From: Cyclobacteriaceae bacterium
GTDB lineage: Bacteria; Bacteroidota; Bacteroidia; Cytophagales; Cyclobacteriaceae
Direction of reading: 5' to 3'
Assembly: GCA_013141055.1 (NCBI GenBank)
Contig: JABFRS010000001.1
Span: forward strand, 2,102,566-2,166,565
Length of the DNA stretch: 64,000 bases
Part shown: in pieces, positions 35,480 through 45,820 of the stretch
Layout: the number at the start of each line of letters is the position of its first letter
Position numbering within the stretch: the first letter of the stretch is position 1
Notes under the pieces: model-generated
The model's database searches: none
Told to the model about the DNA's origin: nothing
The model's input: the letters and a program-made list of their open reading frames with translations, nothing else
Made by a program: the position numbers and the translations under genes

Positions 35480-36874
35480 CTAGTTGCTGAATTTTATAAA
35501 CGCAGGATTACTACTCGGACTGCTCAGCATCCTCGATCCATATGCAATGGCTTTCCCAATCAAAACATCTCCCGTTTTAGTAACCGAGCAGTAATAAATT
35601 CCGTCAGGTCGGATTAGTGCGTAGACATTTCCAGAAAGAAAGATCAATGGCCATTGCACATCTTTCTTTTCAAGATCAGGGGTGATCATGTTCTTATAGC
35701 CTTTCAGAACAAGTTCTCCTTTCGTAGTTGTCTCCTGGCCATTGTTGCTCAGCGAAACCACTGAAATGCTGCTGGTACCTGCTGATGGCATTGAATTATT
35801 AATACTCTTTTCAAGGAACAATCGTGCGATCATGTGTGCTGTCTCTTCAATAGTGCTCGCCCATTCTGCATTGACCATAATCGCAATGGAAAGCTGGTCA
35901 TCAGGAAACATGCACACTACTGATCTGCCTCCACCTATGGAACCGGCATGTTCATAAACCTTTCTTCCATCCATATCCATACTGTTCCTCCAGCCTATTC
36001 CCACACGCGTCTTATCTCCAGATTTCAGCACCTGACTTTCAAACATTATCTTCACAACATCGGCGCTAAGAAATCCATTTGAGTACGCGTAGGTCATTCT
36101 TACCAGATCTGATGGTGTGCTTACCATTCCTCCCGCAGCCCATTTATAGCTTACCTCTTCGGGGTTTTTATCCTCCATCTGAATTTTATCTTTCACTGAA
36201 TAAAGCTTAGCAAGTTTATTGTTGGGCTCTTGCTTTCTTCGGTCCGGTCCCGTGCTGTTCATGCTGAGAGGTGTGAAGATTTCTTTCTTCATATAGTCGA
36301 GAAAACTCATACCCGATGCGCCTTCAATTACTGCTGATAACAATGTGTATCCATGAGTTGAATAGTTGTACCTGGTTCCAGGTTCAAAAATCAGGTCTTC
36401 ATGTGAAAAAACACTCAAAGCATCTTTGACAGAAGGATAAACACGGTCTTCAATCTTATCATTCGAATTATAATGCGGAATACCTGCGGTGTGACCAGCT
36501 ACCTGAGCAACCGACACAGGATAATTTTTTACCGGAAAATATGGAACATAGGTTTGAACAGGTAATGACAGATCCAGTTTCTTTTGTTGTATTAATTTAC
36601 CCACCGCTGTTGCTGTAAGCATCTTGGCAACAGATCCTGTTCTGAATTGAGTTTTTGTTGTTACTGGAATTTTGTTTTCAACATCTGCGTATCCAAATCC
36701 TTCTGCAAAAACAATTTTACCTTTCTGACTTATTGCAATAGATATTCCTGGCATGCCGGAGACTCGCAGTAACTCAATGGCCAGATCACGAACGGCGGTA
36801 TCTCTATCCGGAAGCTGCGCAAAAGCTGAAATCGAAATTCCAACAAAGACAATTATGCAAAGAAATCTTTTCAT
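35480..36874 (-). CDS. Class C beta-lactamase-like serine hydrolase, secreted
   Basis: 464 residues from the start at 36874 (signal MKRFLCIIVFVGISISAFAQ); the in-frame upstream start at 36895 would precede it. The first active-site motif is RTGSVAKML, with Ser81 and Lys84 (SxxK). The second is YNYSTHGYTLLS (Tyr-Ser-Thr, where class C enzymes have Tyr-x-Asn). YEHAGSIGGGRS supplies the late His-Ala-Gly triad seen in esterase/D-aminopeptidase-like members. After about residue 375 comes an extra beta domain. Its targets may be esters or D-amino-acid peptides; beta-lactamase activity is not implied. It is 52 bp downstream of the alpha/beta hydrolase gene on the same strand. Confidence 0.88.
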   Translation of the reverse strand: MKRFLCIIVFVGISISAFAQLPDRDTAVRDLAIELLRVSGMPGISIAISQKGKIVFAEGFGYADVENKIPVTTKTQFRTGSVAKMLTATAVGKLIQQKKLDLSLPVQTYVPYFPVKNYPVSVAQVAGHTAGIPHYNSNDKIEDRVYPSVKDALSVFSHEDLIFEPGTRYNYSTHGYTLLSAVIEGASGMSFLDYMKKEIFTPLSMNSTGPDRRKQEPNNKLAKLYSVKDKIQMEDKNPEEVSYKWAAGGMVSTPSDLVRMTYAYSNGFLSADVVKIMFESQVLKSGDKTRVGIGWRNSMDMDGRKVYEHAGSIGGGRSVVCMFPDDQLSIAIMVNAEWASTIEETAHMIARLFLEKSINNSMPSAGTSSISVVSLSNNGQETTTKGELVLKGYKNMITPDLEKKDVQWPLIFLSGNVYALIRPDGIYYCSVTKTGDVLIGKAIAYGSRMLSSPSSNPAFIKFSN

Positions 36875-36926
36875 TGTGTTTAACATTAAGAGCAATGTAG
36901 CAATAAACTCAAGGGCGAAGAATGAT

Positions 36927-37925
36927 TTACTTCAAAACGACTTCACTTAACCATTTGTAGGTCTCTTCCTCTACAGCCATCCAGTCACCGGATGCAAACT
37001 TTGATGCAATCACATGATCACCGGAATTGGGAAAAGCAATTTTTCTTTTCAAATCAGGAGGTGTACCGAGTTCATCATACATTTTAAGCATCGCCGGCAC
37101 AGATGCGGCCTTATCCTGTTCGGTCTCATTCTTATAATAATATCCTAAAAACACAGGGCAGCTAATTTTTTCGAACAGCTCTTTTTTCATTGCATGGACA
37201 ACGCGTACTCCAGCAATAACTCCATTAAGATGAGCACGCATTTGCCAGTACTTCAAATGTGATTTAATGGTATCCGGGTTAAAAATATATTCAGATCCCA
37301 ACGCGAGTTTACCTATTTGATAACCCCAATGTCCCGTTACGATGTCCGCAGTTTTATCAACTGCCCCAACACCGGGAGCATATAAGACAATAGCTTTTAT
37401 TTCCGGATGCTGCGACGCAAGATAAATGGCTAGCCCTCCACCCAATGAAGTGCCAACCACTATCACTTCGTCGCCAAGTTTCTTTGCAATCATCAATGCT
37501 CTTTCCGCACCATAGATAAAATCATTTACGGATGCTCCTTTCATGGTTGAATCTCCCAGATCAACTCCGTGATGTTCATTCCTAAACAAGTAAAGATTTG
37601 CATCGAATTTTTTCGCAAGATCAATGTGCACAGGAAACCCATCGCCCATCGAAGCAGTGAATCCATGCAGATACAGGAATGCAATTTTTGTTTTGCTCTT
37701 TTTTGTTGAGTCTGCCCAAACTATTCTGGCTTGATTATCCGGTTTAATTCCATGCGTCGCTCTCTCAGATTCAACAATACTTCTCTCAAGCTCCATTAAA
37801 GAATCCGGTATTTCAATTTTCCTCAATGACACTCCAATGTCTTCTGTGCTGGGTTTTGGCCCAAGAAAATAGGCTACTATTAATATAACCAACAGGCTCA
37901 AAAGAATTTTGAAAATGAGTTTCAT
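36927..37925 (-). CDS. Alpha/beta hydrolase, membrane-anchored or exported
   Basis: 332 residues. The N-terminal hydrophobic stretch (MKLIFKILLSLLVILIVAYFLG) is a signal or anchor. The hydrolase motifs are FLYLHGFTASMGDG (oxyanion loop, about 83-96), VVGTSLGGGLA with nucleophile Ser160, and a late SGDHVIAS containing the catalytic His. The overall pattern suits the monoacylglycerol lipase/esterase branch, but the substrate cannot be assigned. It is the upstream gene of a two-gene minus-strand unit with the serine hydrolase. Confidence 0.85.
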   Translation of the reverse strand: MKLIFKILLSLLVILIVAYFLGPKPSTEDIGVSLRKIEIPDSLMELERSIVESERATHGIKPDNQARIVWADSTKKSKTKIAFLYLHGFTASMGDGFPVHIDLAKKFDANLYLFRNEHHGVDLGDSTMKGASVNDFIYGAERALMIAKKLGDEVIVVGTSLGGGLAIYLASQHPEIKAIVLYAPGVGAVDKTADIVTGHWGYQIGKLALGSEYIFNPDTIKSHLKYWQMRAHLNGVIAGVRVVHAMKKELFEKISCPVFLGYYYKNETEQDKAASVPAMLKMYDELGTPPDLKRKIAFPNSGDHVIASKFASGDWMAVEEETYKWLSEVVLK

Positions 37926-38046
37926 GGCATAATTTTTTAGTTGCGATGAGTTCTGAAGGTAAATTACATAAAGCGTCTAAAACAATTACTTATTGAACCA
38001 TTCGTGACTGTCGACTTCTGACAAGGCGCATTTGAATTCCCTTTCC

Positions 38047-38054
38047 TATTTTTG
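38047..38054 (+). promoter_or_regulatory. Candidate -7 element for fumC
   Basis: TATTTTTG matches the Bacteroidota -7 consensus TAnnTTTG and lies 40 bp before the ATG at 38094. No convincing -33 TTG was found at the usual spacing. It overlaps the spurious TTG-initiated N-terminal extension and so supports the later start. Confidence 0.35.
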
Positions 38055-38093
38055 TCTCACAATCATTCGTTTTCAATCTTTAATCTCCTTCCA

Positions 38094-39479
38094 ATGAATT
38101 ACCGCATAGAAAAAGACACCATGGGCGAAGTTCAGGTGCCCTCTGATAAATACTGGGGCGCACAAACCGAGCGTTCACGAAACAATTTCAAGATCGGACC
38201 TGAGGCCAGCATGCCAAAGGAAATTATCTATGCTTTCGCTTACCTTAAGAAAGCCGCAGCGATGGCTAATCATGAACTGGGTGTTCTTGATGCTTCTAAA
38301 AAAGATATGATCGCAAAAGTATGCGACGAGATTCTCACTGGTAAACTGGATGATCAGTTTCCATTGGTAATATGGCAAACAGGATCCGGCACTCAAAGCA
38401 ACATGAATGCAAATGAAGTGATCGCTTATCGTGCTCATGTGATCAATGGTGGCAAGCTTACGGATGAGAAAAAAGTTCTTCATCCCAATGATGACGTTAA
38501 CAAATCACAATCATCGAATGATACGTTCCCAACTGCTATGCATATCGCAGCCTACAAGCAGGTAGTTGAGATCACATTACCCGGAATGAAAAAACTTCGT
38601 GATACACTTGCGAAGAAATCCAATGACTTTAAATCTATCGTAAAGACAGGTCGCACTCACTTCATGGACGCGACACCGCTTACACTTGGTCAGGAGTTCT
38701 CTGGTTATGTTCAGCAAATTGACAACAGCATTCGCGCGATCAACAATGCACTGACTGCTGTGCTGGAGCTTGCACTCGGTGGAACAGCTGTTGGTACGGG
38801 GCTCAATACTCCAAAAGGTTATGATGTACTCGTTGCAAAAAAGATTGCCGACCTAACAGGATATCCTTTTATCACAGCTCCTAACAAATTTGAAGCACTC
38901 GCTGCACATGATGCGATGGTTGAACTTTCGGGAGCATTAAAACGTGCTGCCGTTTCTTTTATGAAAATTGGAAATGACATCCGCATGTTAAGTTCTGGTC
39001 CGCGTTCAGGTATTGGTGAACTGGTGATTCCGGATAACGAACCAGGATCTTCCATCATGCCTGGAAAAGTAAATCCTACTCAACCGGAAGCATTGACAAT
39101 GGTGTGTGCACAGATCATCGGAAATGATATGGCAGTTACTGTTGGAGGATCGATGGGTCACTTCGAGTTGAATGTATTCAAGCCGGTGATCGCTGCGAAT
39201 GTTTTACAATCTGCATTGCTGTTAGGAGACGCCTGTGTTTCATTCAATGATAAATGTGCTGTTGGAATTGAAGCAAATCTTCCAATCATCAAACGTCATA
39301 TGGAGAATTCATTGATGCTCGTAACATCTCTGAACACTCACATTGGTTATGAAAACGCCGCCAAGATTGCCAAGAAGGCACACAAGGAAAATAAAACTCT
39401 TCGTGAAGCTGCTGTGGAGTTGAAACTGGTGACAAGCGAGCAGTTTGATGAGTGGGTAAGGCCGGAAAAAATGGTTTAA
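38094..39479 (+). CDS. fumC: Class II fumarate hydratase
   Basis: 461 residues, interconverting fumarate and malate in the TCA cycle without an iron-sulfur cluster. The class II signatures are [13 protein letters not shown] (about 97-109), [18 protein letters not shown] (about 183-200) and the superfamily motif [11 protein letters not shown] (about 317-327), which contains the active-site loop. The ATG at 38094 gives the normal N-terminus [13 protein letters not shown]; the in-frame TTG at 38052 would add 14 unrelated residues. It is monocistronic, divergent from the alpha/beta hydrolase. Confidence 0.95.
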   Translation: MNYRIEKDTMGEVQVPSDKYWGAQTERSRNNFKIGPEASMPKEIIYAFAYLKKAAAMANHELGVLDASKKDMIAKVCDEILTGKLDDQFPLVIWQTGSGTQSNMNANEVIAYRAHVINGGKLTDEKKVLHPNDDVNKSQSSNDTFPTAMHIAAYKQVVEITLPGMKKLRDTLAKKSNDFKSIVKTGRTHFMDATPLTLGQEFSGYVQQIDNSIRAINNALTAVLELALGGTAVGTGLNTPKGYDVLVAKKIADLTGYPFITAPNKFEALAAHDAMVELSGALKRAAVSFMKIGNDIRMLSSGPRSGIGELVIPDNEPGSSIMPGKVNPTQPEALTMVCAQIIGNDMAVTVGGSMGHFELNVFKPVIAANVLQSALLLGDACVSFNDKCAVGIEANLPIIKRHMENSLMLVTSLNTHIGYENAAKIAKKAHKENKTLREAAVELKLVTSEQFDEWVRPEKMV

Positions 39480-39627
39480 ACGACTTGTCAATAGTATGAG
39501 GTATTGGTTTTGGAGAACTCCAGAACGCCTAAAACCCAATATTTCAACCACCAAAGACGGCAACTCGCAGACTCCATTCTGTCTATTTAGAAGAATTTGC
39601 TACTTTTATCTATTAAATAACCCCATT

Positions 39628-40275
39628 ATGATGAAAACTAGACTACTGTTTGTCTGCCTGGCTTTGATTTTTTCCGGCTCGCAGGTTTTCGCCCAGCTTA
39701 CAAAAGCGGAGAAAAAGGAATGGAAAAAGAAGGCAAAGGAGTTCCGCAAAAATCCGGAAGGGCTTAAAACTTTCACTGAAGCGAAACAAACTGCTGACAA
39801 TACTGTCGTTAAACAGAACGGTGATTTGAAAGCATTGCAATCGCAGATCAGTGATAAAAATGCAAGGATTGCCGAGCTTGAAGATCAGATTGCCCGCATG
39901 CGTGGTGAGTTGTCTGCAGCAAAAGCAGAACTTGCAGCACTCAAGGAAAATCCTCCGATACATGCAATGGATTTTTCAAAAGGTGTCGTCTTTCGTGTTC
40001 AGATCGGCGCTTTCAAGAATAAAGATCTTGCCAAATATTTTGATAATAATCCGAATTTTGGTGGAGAGGCAGCAAAAGAAGGTGGTGAACCACAACGTAT
40101 CACAATCGGTATTTTCCGCGACTATTGGGAAGCTGATACTTTCAAGAAATACATGCGTGACATGGGTGTAAAAGATGCCTGGATCACTCCTTACAAAGAT
40201 GGCGTAAGAGTGGAGATAAAAGACGTAATGGAAGGCGTAATGGCTGATAAAGCAGAAAAAGCCCAGAAGAAATAA
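39628..40275 (+). CDS. Exported coiled-coil protein with SPOR-like C-terminus
   Basis: 215 residues from ATG at 39628 (a second ATG is at 39631). The signal peptide is MMKTRLLFVCLALIFSGSQVFAQ. A basic stretch (about 24-45) and a coiled coil (about 60-108, DLKALQSQISDKNARIAELEDQ) follow. The C-terminal domain (about 115-200: VVFRVQIGAFKNKDLAKYF, TIGIFRDYWEADTFKKYM) is like SPOR domains, which bind denuded peptidoglycan. In this phylum such proteins are often mislabelled ezrin/radixin/moesin because of the coiled coil. It ends in a strong terminator. A cell-wall or division-related role is inferred. Confidence 0.75.
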   Translation: MMKTRLLFVCLALIFSGSQVFAQLTKAEKKEWKKKAKEFRKNPEGLKTFTEAKQTADNTVVKQNGDLKALQSQISDKNARIAELEDQIARMRGELSAAKAELAALKENPPIHAMDFSKGVVFRVQIGAFKNKDLAKYFDNNPNFGGEAAKEGGEPQRITIGIFRDYWEADTFKKYMRDMGVKDAWITPYKDGVRVEIKDVMEGVMADKAEKAQKK

Positions 40276-40295
40276 TCATCAAATAAGGTTTTCCG

Positions 40296-40325
40296 AAAGC
40301 AGTGCCATAACAGCACTGCTTTTTT
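40296..40325 (+). terminator. Rho-independent terminator
   Basis: AAAGCAGTGC (40296-40305) and GCACTGCTTT (40313-40322) form a 10-bp perfect stem with the 7-nt loop cataaca, followed by further T residues to 40325. It ends the SPOR-like gene just ahead of the collagen-like gene. Confidence 0.9.
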
Positions 40326-40345
40326 GTTTTCATACTTTTGTATTT

Positions 40346-41137
40346 ATGGTAAGAATCTGCGCGGTTGTCTTTTCGTTGGCACTATCAGCAAATGCGTGGG
40401 GACAGCTCAGCCTGAAAAAGCTTGTGCTGAAACCAAAAGAAGTCTACGAATTAAAAGGAACCGACATCCTCGTTGTTGACTCGTTGATTCTGCATGAGTC
40501 GTCTACTCTTGTTCTGAATAAACTCAAAGCCAATAATTTCATTCACGCTAAAGTGATGGTCTTCTATAAAGGAAGTCTCATCGATGGAAGTGGTGTTATT
40601 GGTTTGAAAGGTCGCAAAGGTCATAAGGGAAACTCTCCTCCAAATCCTTGCACCGATGGTGGCGATGCCGCTCAGGGTATTGAGGGGACTTACGGTGGAC
40701 ATGGCATTAATGTCTCTTTATATTTTTCAGAGATCATTATTCATGGTCCTGTAACAATCAATGTATCCGGTGGTGATGGAGGCGACGGTGGTGATGGTGG
40801 TGATGGTGGCGGGGGAGGTCCCGGAACACGCATTTGTAAAGGTGGTGATGGAGGAAGTGGCGGCAATGGAGCAAAAGGAGCTTACGGTGGTAATTCAGGT
40901 AATGTCACTTTTACTGCCCCTGCAATTCCCGAACTCAGATTAATGCTGGGAGAAAAAGTTATTGTAAAAAATTATGGAGGCAACGGCGGACTCGGTGGTG
41001 ATGGTGGCGGACGTGGGCTTGCGGGTTTAAGTAATGTGGGCAACACAAAGCTGGATGGAAAGGTTGGCAAGAAAGGTTTGAAGGGACAAGACGGCATAAA
41101 AGGAAAGCCAGGCTCCATAAATTTTGCGGACAAGTAA
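40346..41137 (+). CDS. Secreted glycine-rich, collagen-like protein
   Basis: 263 residues with signal peptide MVRICAVVFSLALSANAWGQ. An N-terminal domain of about 90 residues is followed by low-complexity glycine-rich stretches: GLKGRKGHKG, then GGDGGDGGDGGDGGGGGPG around residues 146-164, GGDGGSGGNGAKGAYGG, and GGNGGLGGDGGGRG. The C-terminus is a run of Gly-X-Y triplets (GKVGKKGLKGQDGIKGKPG), as in collagen-like proteins. Isolated Cys residues flank the repeats (NPCTDGG, RICKGG). A TACTTTTG -7-like element sits at 40333-40340. The gene abuts recJ with no spacing. Function unknown; the sequence suggests an extracellular or surface structural role. Confidence 0.72.
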   Translation: MVRICAVVFSLALSANAWGQLSLKKLVLKPKEVYELKGTDILVVDSLILHESSTLVLNKLKANNFIHAKVMVFYKGSLIDGSGVIGLKGRKGHKGNSPPNPCTDGGDAAQGIEGTYGGHGINVSLYFSEIIIHGPVTINVSGGDGGDGGDGGDGGGGGPGTRICKGGDGGSGGNGAKGAYGGNSGNVTFTAPAIPELRLMLGEKVIVKNYGGNGGLGGDGGGRGLAGLSNVGNTKLDGKVGKKGLKGQDGIKGKPGSINFADK

Positions 41138-42844
41138 ATGGTAAAGCGCTGGATCTATAAAAATATTCCTGAACAACAGCAGATCGATGATCTTAGCAAG
41201 AGTATAAATATCAATTCTCATCTTTCCTCTATCCTTTTGCAGAGAGGTATTAAGAACTATGATGAGGCAAAGAATTTTTTCCGACCGGCTTTAGAAGATC
41301 TTCATGATCCATTCCTGATGAAGGACATGGACAAAGCTGTTGTGCGCATGAAGGCAGCTATTGACAACAAGGAAAAGATTCTTGTATATGGAGATTACGA
41401 TGTTGATGGGACAACTTCCGTCTCTCTTGTGTATAGTTATTTGAAAAGTTTCTATTCATTCATTGATTTCTACATACCGGATCGCTACGCTGAAGGTTAC
41501 GGTGTTTCCGAAGCTGGTATTCTCTGGGCAGCCGAAAATAATTTTAAGCTTATCATCGCTCTTGATCTTGGAATCAAAGCATCCGATATGGTAGTACTTG
41601 CCGATGATCATGGCATCGATTTTATCATTTGTGATCATCACTTACCCGATAAAAAAATTCCGCGTGCCGTTGCTGTGCTTGATCCCAAACAGGATGACTG
41701 TCACTATCCCTTCAAAGAGCTGAGTGGTTGTGGCATTGGCTTTAAGCTTCTTCAGGCTTTTGCACGAAGATATGCCGACGAAAAGGTGCTTAAGGATTAT
41801 CTCGACCTCGTAGTTGTAAGTATTGCTGCCGACATCGTTCCCATCAATGGAGAGAATAGAATTCTTTCACATTTTGGTTTGAAGAAATTAAATGAAAGCC
41901 CACGTCCAGGACTAAAGGCTTTGAAAGAAATTGCAGGCACCAGGAATGATCTTGATATTTCAGGAGTTGTCTTTACGCTAGGTCCTCGCATCAATGCTGC
42001 GGGGAGAGTAGCGCATGCGAGGGGTGCTGTAGAATTACTAAACTCTCAAACTGAAGAAGAAGCCAACGCTTTCGCGGAAAAAGTCAATACTAAAAATGAC
42101 CTGAGACGGGAGTTTGATATGAACATAACCGAAGAGGCTTTAGCGATGATTGGAGGAGATGAAGTGCTTCAAAAAGCGAAAAGTACAGTTTTGTTCAAAA
42201 ATTCCTGGCATAAAGGAGTAATTGGCATAGTTGCTGCTCGGTGTATCGAGAAATACTACCGGCCTACTGTGATCCTTACTGAAAGCAATGATAAAATAAC
42301 AGGCTCTGCCAGAAGCGTAAATGGTTTTGATCTTTATCAGGCTATCGAAAAATGTGGAGATCTGTTGGAAAAATTCGGTGGGCATAAATATGCGGCAGGA
42401 CTTACCATGGTTCCCACTAATCTCCTCGCCTTTCAACAACGCTTTGAAGAAGTCGTGTCTGCGTCTATTACCGAAGAGATGCTCACACCTGTAGTAGAGA
42501 TTGATCTGACTTTGAACTTTGATTCGATCACACCGAAATTCGTCAGCGTTCTAAGGCAAATGGCACCTTTTGGTCCTGACAACCAGCGTCCGGTGTTTGA
42601 ATCAAAGAATGTTTTTGTGCTGAACTCCCTTGCTACTTTTAAAGATCGCCACCTTCGCTTTCTTGCGGGTCAGCATGGCAACGATCTTTTCTTTAATGCG
42701 GTCGGTTTTGATCACATCGAACATTATGATCGGTTACTCAAAGGAGATTCATTCAATATGGTTTATACGATCGAGGATAATACCTTTAATGGAAACACTT
42801 CGGTTCAACTTCGAATCAAAGATTTTAAATTCACTGACAAATGA
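41138..42844 (+). CDS. recJ: Single-stranded-DNA-specific exonuclease RecJ
   Basis: 568 residues. A 5'-3' exonuclease on single-stranded DNA in recombination and mismatch repair. The DHH phosphoesterase motifs are [12 protein letters not shown] (about 87-98), [15 protein letters not shown] (about 165-172) and [10 protein letters not shown]. The DHHA1 part shows [11 protein letters not shown] (about 414-424), and an OB-fold-like C-terminus completes it. The start codon follows the collagen-like gene stop directly, and the stop overlaps the lptB start by 4 bp (ATGA), so recJ is translated as part of a three-gene unit. Confidence 0.95.
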   Translation: MVKRWIYKNIPEQQQIDDLSKSININSHLSSILLQRGIKNYDEAKNFFRPALEDLHDPFLMKDMDKAVVRMKAAIDNKEKILVYGDYDVDGTTSVSLVYSYLKSFYSFIDFYIPDRYAEGYGVSEAGILWAAENNFKLIIALDLGIKASDMVVLADDHGIDFIICDHHLPDKKIPRAVAVLDPKQDDCHYPFKELSGCGIGFKLLQAFARRYADEKVLKDYLDLVVVSIAADIVPINGENRILSHFGLKKLNESPRPGLKALKEIAGTRNDLDISGVVFTLGPRINAAGRVAHARGAVELLNSQTEEEANAFAEKVNTKNDLRREFDMNITEEALAMIGGDEVLQKAKSTVLFKNSWHKGVIGIVAARCIEKYYRPTVILTESNDKITGSARSVNGFDLYQAIEKCGDLLEKFGGHKYAAGLTMVPTNLLAFQQRFEEVVSASITEEMLTPVVEIDLTLNFDSITPKFVSVLRQMAPFGPDNQRPVFESKNVFVLNSLATFKDRHLRFLAGQHGNDLFFNAVGFDHIEHYDRLLKGDSFNMVYTIEDNTFNGNTSVQLRIKDFKFTDK

Positions 42845-43596
42845 TCTTACGCGCTGAAAATCTTTTAAAGAAATACAAACAACGTACGGTTGTCAATGGA
42901 GTTTCCGTTCAGGTAGGTCAGGGTGAGATCGTTGGGTTGCTGGGGCCAAACGGTGCAGGCAAGACTACCAGTTTTTACATGATGGTGGGACTTATCAAAC
43001 CTAATGGTGGCAAGATCTTTCTGGACGATATGGACATCACCGACCTTCCTATGTACAAGCGAGCAAAACTTGGATTGGGATACCTGGCACAGGAAGCTTC
43101 CGTTTTCCGATCTCTGACGGTTGAGGAAAATATTCTTGCTCCTTTGGAGATGCTGGACATTCCCAAAAAGGCACAAAAAGAAAAAGTGGAAAGCTTGCTG
43201 GAAGAATTCAGCTTAACGCATGTTCGTAAAAATCAAGGCATGGTGTTATCGGGTGGTGAAAGAAGAAGAACAGAAATTGCAAGAGCATTGGCCGTAGATC
43301 CACATTTCGTTTTGCTGGATGAACCTTTCGCGGGAGTGGATCCTATCGCTGTTGAAGAGATTCAATCAATCGTTTCAAGATTGAAGAAAAAGAATATTGG
43401 AATTCTTATCACCGATCACAATGTTGATGAAACGCTCACGATCACAGATCGGGCTTACTTAATGATTGAAGGAAAATTATTTAAATCTGGCTCGGCAGAA
43501 GAACTTGCTGACGATCCGATGGTTCGTAAACTCTATCTCGGTCAGAATTTCCAGCTCAAAAAGAAAAAAGATTTTACTTCAGGAGCTGGTGAATAA
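42841..43596 (+). CDS. lptB: LPS export ABC transporter ATP-binding protein
   Basis: 251 residues. The ATPase that powers LptFG and moves lipopolysaccharide out of the inner membrane. Walker A is GPNGAGKT (35-42). The Q-loop region is YLAQEAS, the signature LSGGERRR (about 137-144), Walker [13 protein letters not shown] and the switch His ITDHN. The LptB-specific stretch ([26 protein letters not shown]) separates it from generic transport ATPases. The LptFG genes are not in the window. It is coupled to recJ by an ATGA overlap. Confidence 0.95.
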   Translation: MILRAENLLKKYKQRTVVNGVSVQVGQGEIVGLLGPNGAGKTTSFYMMVGLIKPNGGKIFLDDMDITDLPMYKRAKLGLGYLAQEASVFRSLTVEENILAPLEMLDIPKKAQKEKVESLLEEFSLTHVRKNQGMVLSGGERRRTEIARALAVDPHFVLLDEPFAGVDPIAVEEIQSIVSRLKKKNIGILITDHNVDETLTITDRAYLMIEGKLFKSGSAEELADDPMVRKLYLGQNFQLKKKKDFTSGAGE

Positions 43597-43605
43597 TAAC
43601 AGAAG

Positions 43606-44049
43606 TTAAAACTTCAGTTCATCGCTATACTTCACCGGCACCTTTACAGGAAATCCTCTCACCGTAACCTTCATACTTCCCTCAAACTGTACGGCATATT
43701 TCTTTCCTCCAAACAGGTTTAGAATCGTATCCAGTAAACCAATGTCTTTCATGCTAAGTTGCACTTCCAATGGGATTGTGAATTCTGATTTCCCTTTGAT
43801 CAGTTGACTGAGATGCTGATCTACTCGGGCTGCCTTTTTTCCATCCACCATAACATCAAGATCAATTCTCTTCAATCGCATGCGGGTTGAATTCGGATTG
43901 TAAAAAACAACATCGGCAAAAAGCAGCGGATTGCCATCTGCCCCGGTCTTCACTTCCTTTATATTGACAGCACGAAGAACTACCTGTTCTTTGGGAACAC
44001 AACCACCAGCAATTATTGCCAAAAGAAAAACGATCCTTAAAATCTTCAT
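43606..44049 (-). CDS. LEA14-like (WHy domain) lipoprotein
   Basis: 147 residues. The lipoprotein signal MKILRIVFLLAIIAGGC has Cys17. Residues about 25-140 carry the LEA type 2 / WHy beta-sandwich pattern (PLLFADVVFYNPNSTRMRLKRIDLDVMVDGK, then FTIPLEVQLSMKDI). Such proteins are linked to stress or desiccation in plants and bacteria, with no enzymatic role. It converges with lptB (9 bp between stops) and diverges from the 2OG oxygenase gene. Confidence 0.75.
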   Translation of the reverse strand: MKILRIVFLLAIIAGGCVPKEQVVLRAVNIKEVKTGADGNPLLFADVVFYNPNSTRMRLKRIDLDVMVDGKKAARVDQHLSQLIKGKSEFTIPLEVQLSMKDIGLLDTILNLFGGKKYAVQFEGSMKVTVRGFPVKVPVKYSDELKF

Positions 44050-44087
44050 ATTGAAATAATACTTTTATAAAAACCTACCTTTAATAA

Positions 44088-44696
44088 ATGACCGATCCGC
44101 TTCAACTCAACATCGAACACATTACCGACGATCTGGCAGAAAAAGGATATTCTGTTAATCAACACTTTTTGAGCAATTCTGAGGTTGAATCAATAATACA
44201 AACAGACGAATTCAAGAATGCAAAGTTACAGTTTAAAAAAGCAGGAATTGGCAAGCAGCAGGATAAACAAATCAACGAATCTATAAGAGGAGATTATATT
44301 CAATGGATCGATCCGCAAGCAGCTCCCAAATCAATAGCTCTCTATCTTAAACGCCTGGAAGAACTTTCACAGTATGTCAATCAGAACTTATTCCTGAGTC
44401 TTAAAGACATTGAGGTTCATATGACGATCTATCCCGTCGGAACTTTTTACAAACGTCATATTGATCAGTTTAAAAGTGATGATCACAGAAAACTCTCTGT
44501 TATTCTCTATCTCAATAATGATTGGAAACAAGAAGATGGAGGTCAGCTTCGCCTTTATCTGCCGGAAGAACCGATTGATATTCTTCCGGAAGCCGGAAGA
44601 CTCGTTTGCTTCAGGAGTGATCTGATAGAGCATGAAGTTATGCTAGCGAAAAGAGAAAGGCTGAGCATAACAGGGTGGCTCACCACCAGAAAATGA
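44088..44696 (+). CDS. 2OG-Fe(II) oxygenase (prolyl 4-hydroxylase-like)
   Basis: 202 residues. The iron triad is visible as HID (His124, Asp126) and the distal His182 in LIEHEVM, with Arg189 or Arg191 available to hold 2-oxoglutarate. The strand pattern LSVILYLNNDW, GGQLRLYLPE, GRLVCFRSDLIEHEV is that of the double-stranded beta helix of SM-20/P4H-type enzymes. It is cytoplasmic; the target (protein residue or small molecule) is unknown. It is monocistronic. Confidence 0.87.
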   Translation: MTDPLQLNIEHITDDLAEKGYSVNQHFLSNSEVESIIQTDEFKNAKLQFKKAGIGKQQDKQINESIRGDYIQWIDPQAAPKSIALYLKRLEELSQYVNQNLFLSLKDIEVHMTIYPVGTFYKRHIDQFKSDDHRKLSVILYLNNDWKQEDGGQLRLYLPEEPIDILPEAGRLVCFRSDLIEHEVMLAKRERLSITGWLTTRK

Positions 44697-44716
44697 TTAG
44701 TCAGATTAGTTTATTC

Positions 44717-45820
44717 TCATTTAAAGAGTTTCTCATCCAATCCAGGAATCAACTTCATCGCATTCTTGTAATAGATCTTTTTCAGAATATCATCTGGTAA
44801 ACCAATTCCATACATTCTCCAGAAAGCATGATAGCGCTTGTGGTATGGAAAGTATTCATCCTCTGTTTCCAATACACGGAAGTAAGTTTCATACTCTTCA
44901 GGTACCCAACTATCTTTTCCAAAAAGCACTCTATCCTGATACTTGGTAAGAAAAGCTTTTGCGGCGCGGGGTTGGCGGCCTAGTTCTGCGATTACCGCAC
45001 CAATCTCGGTATACATGTTCGGAAACTGATCCATCAGCCCTCCAAGTTTTTTCAGATCATTGCCATACCAGCCAAGATGAGCGTTGATAAATTTTGTCTT
45101 AGGATGCTTTCTAAAAATGTTGTGTTGCTCCGCTATAATCGTTTCAAACTTAACAGTGTCAGTATCATGCCTGCGGCCTGGATGGGTTTTTAACTCAAGC
45201 CAACGTTCATTGTTCTTATCAATAGGTTGCCAGAACTGTGGCACATCAGCAGCATGAATGAGTACTGGTATTCCTAACTCACCACACTTTGCCCATACCG
45301 GATCAATCCTGGGATCATCAATCGAAATTCTTTTTCCGCTCTTGTCCTTATTGAACATTCCAAGGCTCTTATAAATTTTTAAACCTTTGGCACCTCTCTT
45401 CACGTCGTTCTCGATCTGTTTGACAGTTCTCGCTGACCATTCAGGATTATCAATATCACCAAAATCAACATTGGTAAAAAGTATAAAACGATTCGGATAA
45501 CGTGCTTTGATATTTTCAATTGATTTTTCCAGATGATCTCCGCTGCCGCCAAATCCACGTCCACTGAGATTGATCATCACCGCCATATTGAGTGCATCCA
45601 TTTTTGAAATCAGATCTTTGAAATCTGAAGTATTCATATTCCCCTGATGATTATGTATATCAATGAAAGGAAATTTTGATTTCTTCAGGTGATGCTCCTC
45701 TACTACAAGCGTGGAGGGTGGATTGTACTCTTCAAAATCCATTTTCATTTCCAACGGCCTTTCTTGGGGAAGTGCTGCGAACGAACTTAGCATTAAAGCG
45801 GAAAATATTATTTTCTTCAT
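44717..45820 (-). CDS. Amidohydrolase family protein, secreted
   Basis: 367 residues from ATG at 45820, where the signal MKKIIFSALMLSSFAALPQ begins; the in-frame start at 45841 is less likely. The fold is a metal-dependent TIM barrel: FIDIHNHQGN (first His pair), GLKIYKSLG, LIHAADVPQFW, FINAHLGWYGN and VLFGKDSW (late Asp). This order matches the amidohydrolase-2 family, which includes decarboxylases and hydrolases. The reaction is unknown; export is unusual but frequent in this phylum. Confidence 0.82.
   Translation of the reverse strand: MKKIIFSALMLSSFAALPQERPLEMKMDFEEYNPPSTLVVEEHHLKKSKFPFIDIHNHQGNMNTSDFKDLISKMDALNMAVMINLSGRGFGGSGDHLEKSIENIKARYPNRFILFTNVDFGDIDNPEWSARTVKQIENDVKRGAKGLKIYKSLGMFNKDKSGKRISIDDPRIDPVWAKCGELGIPVLIHAADVPQFWQPIDKNNERWLELKTHPGRRHDTDTVKFETIIAEQHNIFRKHPKTKFINAHLGWYGNDLKKLGGLMDQFPNMYTEIGAVIAELGRQPRAAKAFLTKYQDRVLFGKDSWVPEEYETYFRVLETEDEYFPYHKRYHAFWRMYGIGLPDDILKKIYYKNAMKLIPGLDEKLFK

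Noticed and set aside
40451..40943. Alternative frames within the glycine-rich gene
   Set aside because: Low-complexity repeats open several frames; only the frame with a signal peptide and Gly-X-Y triplets makes sense.
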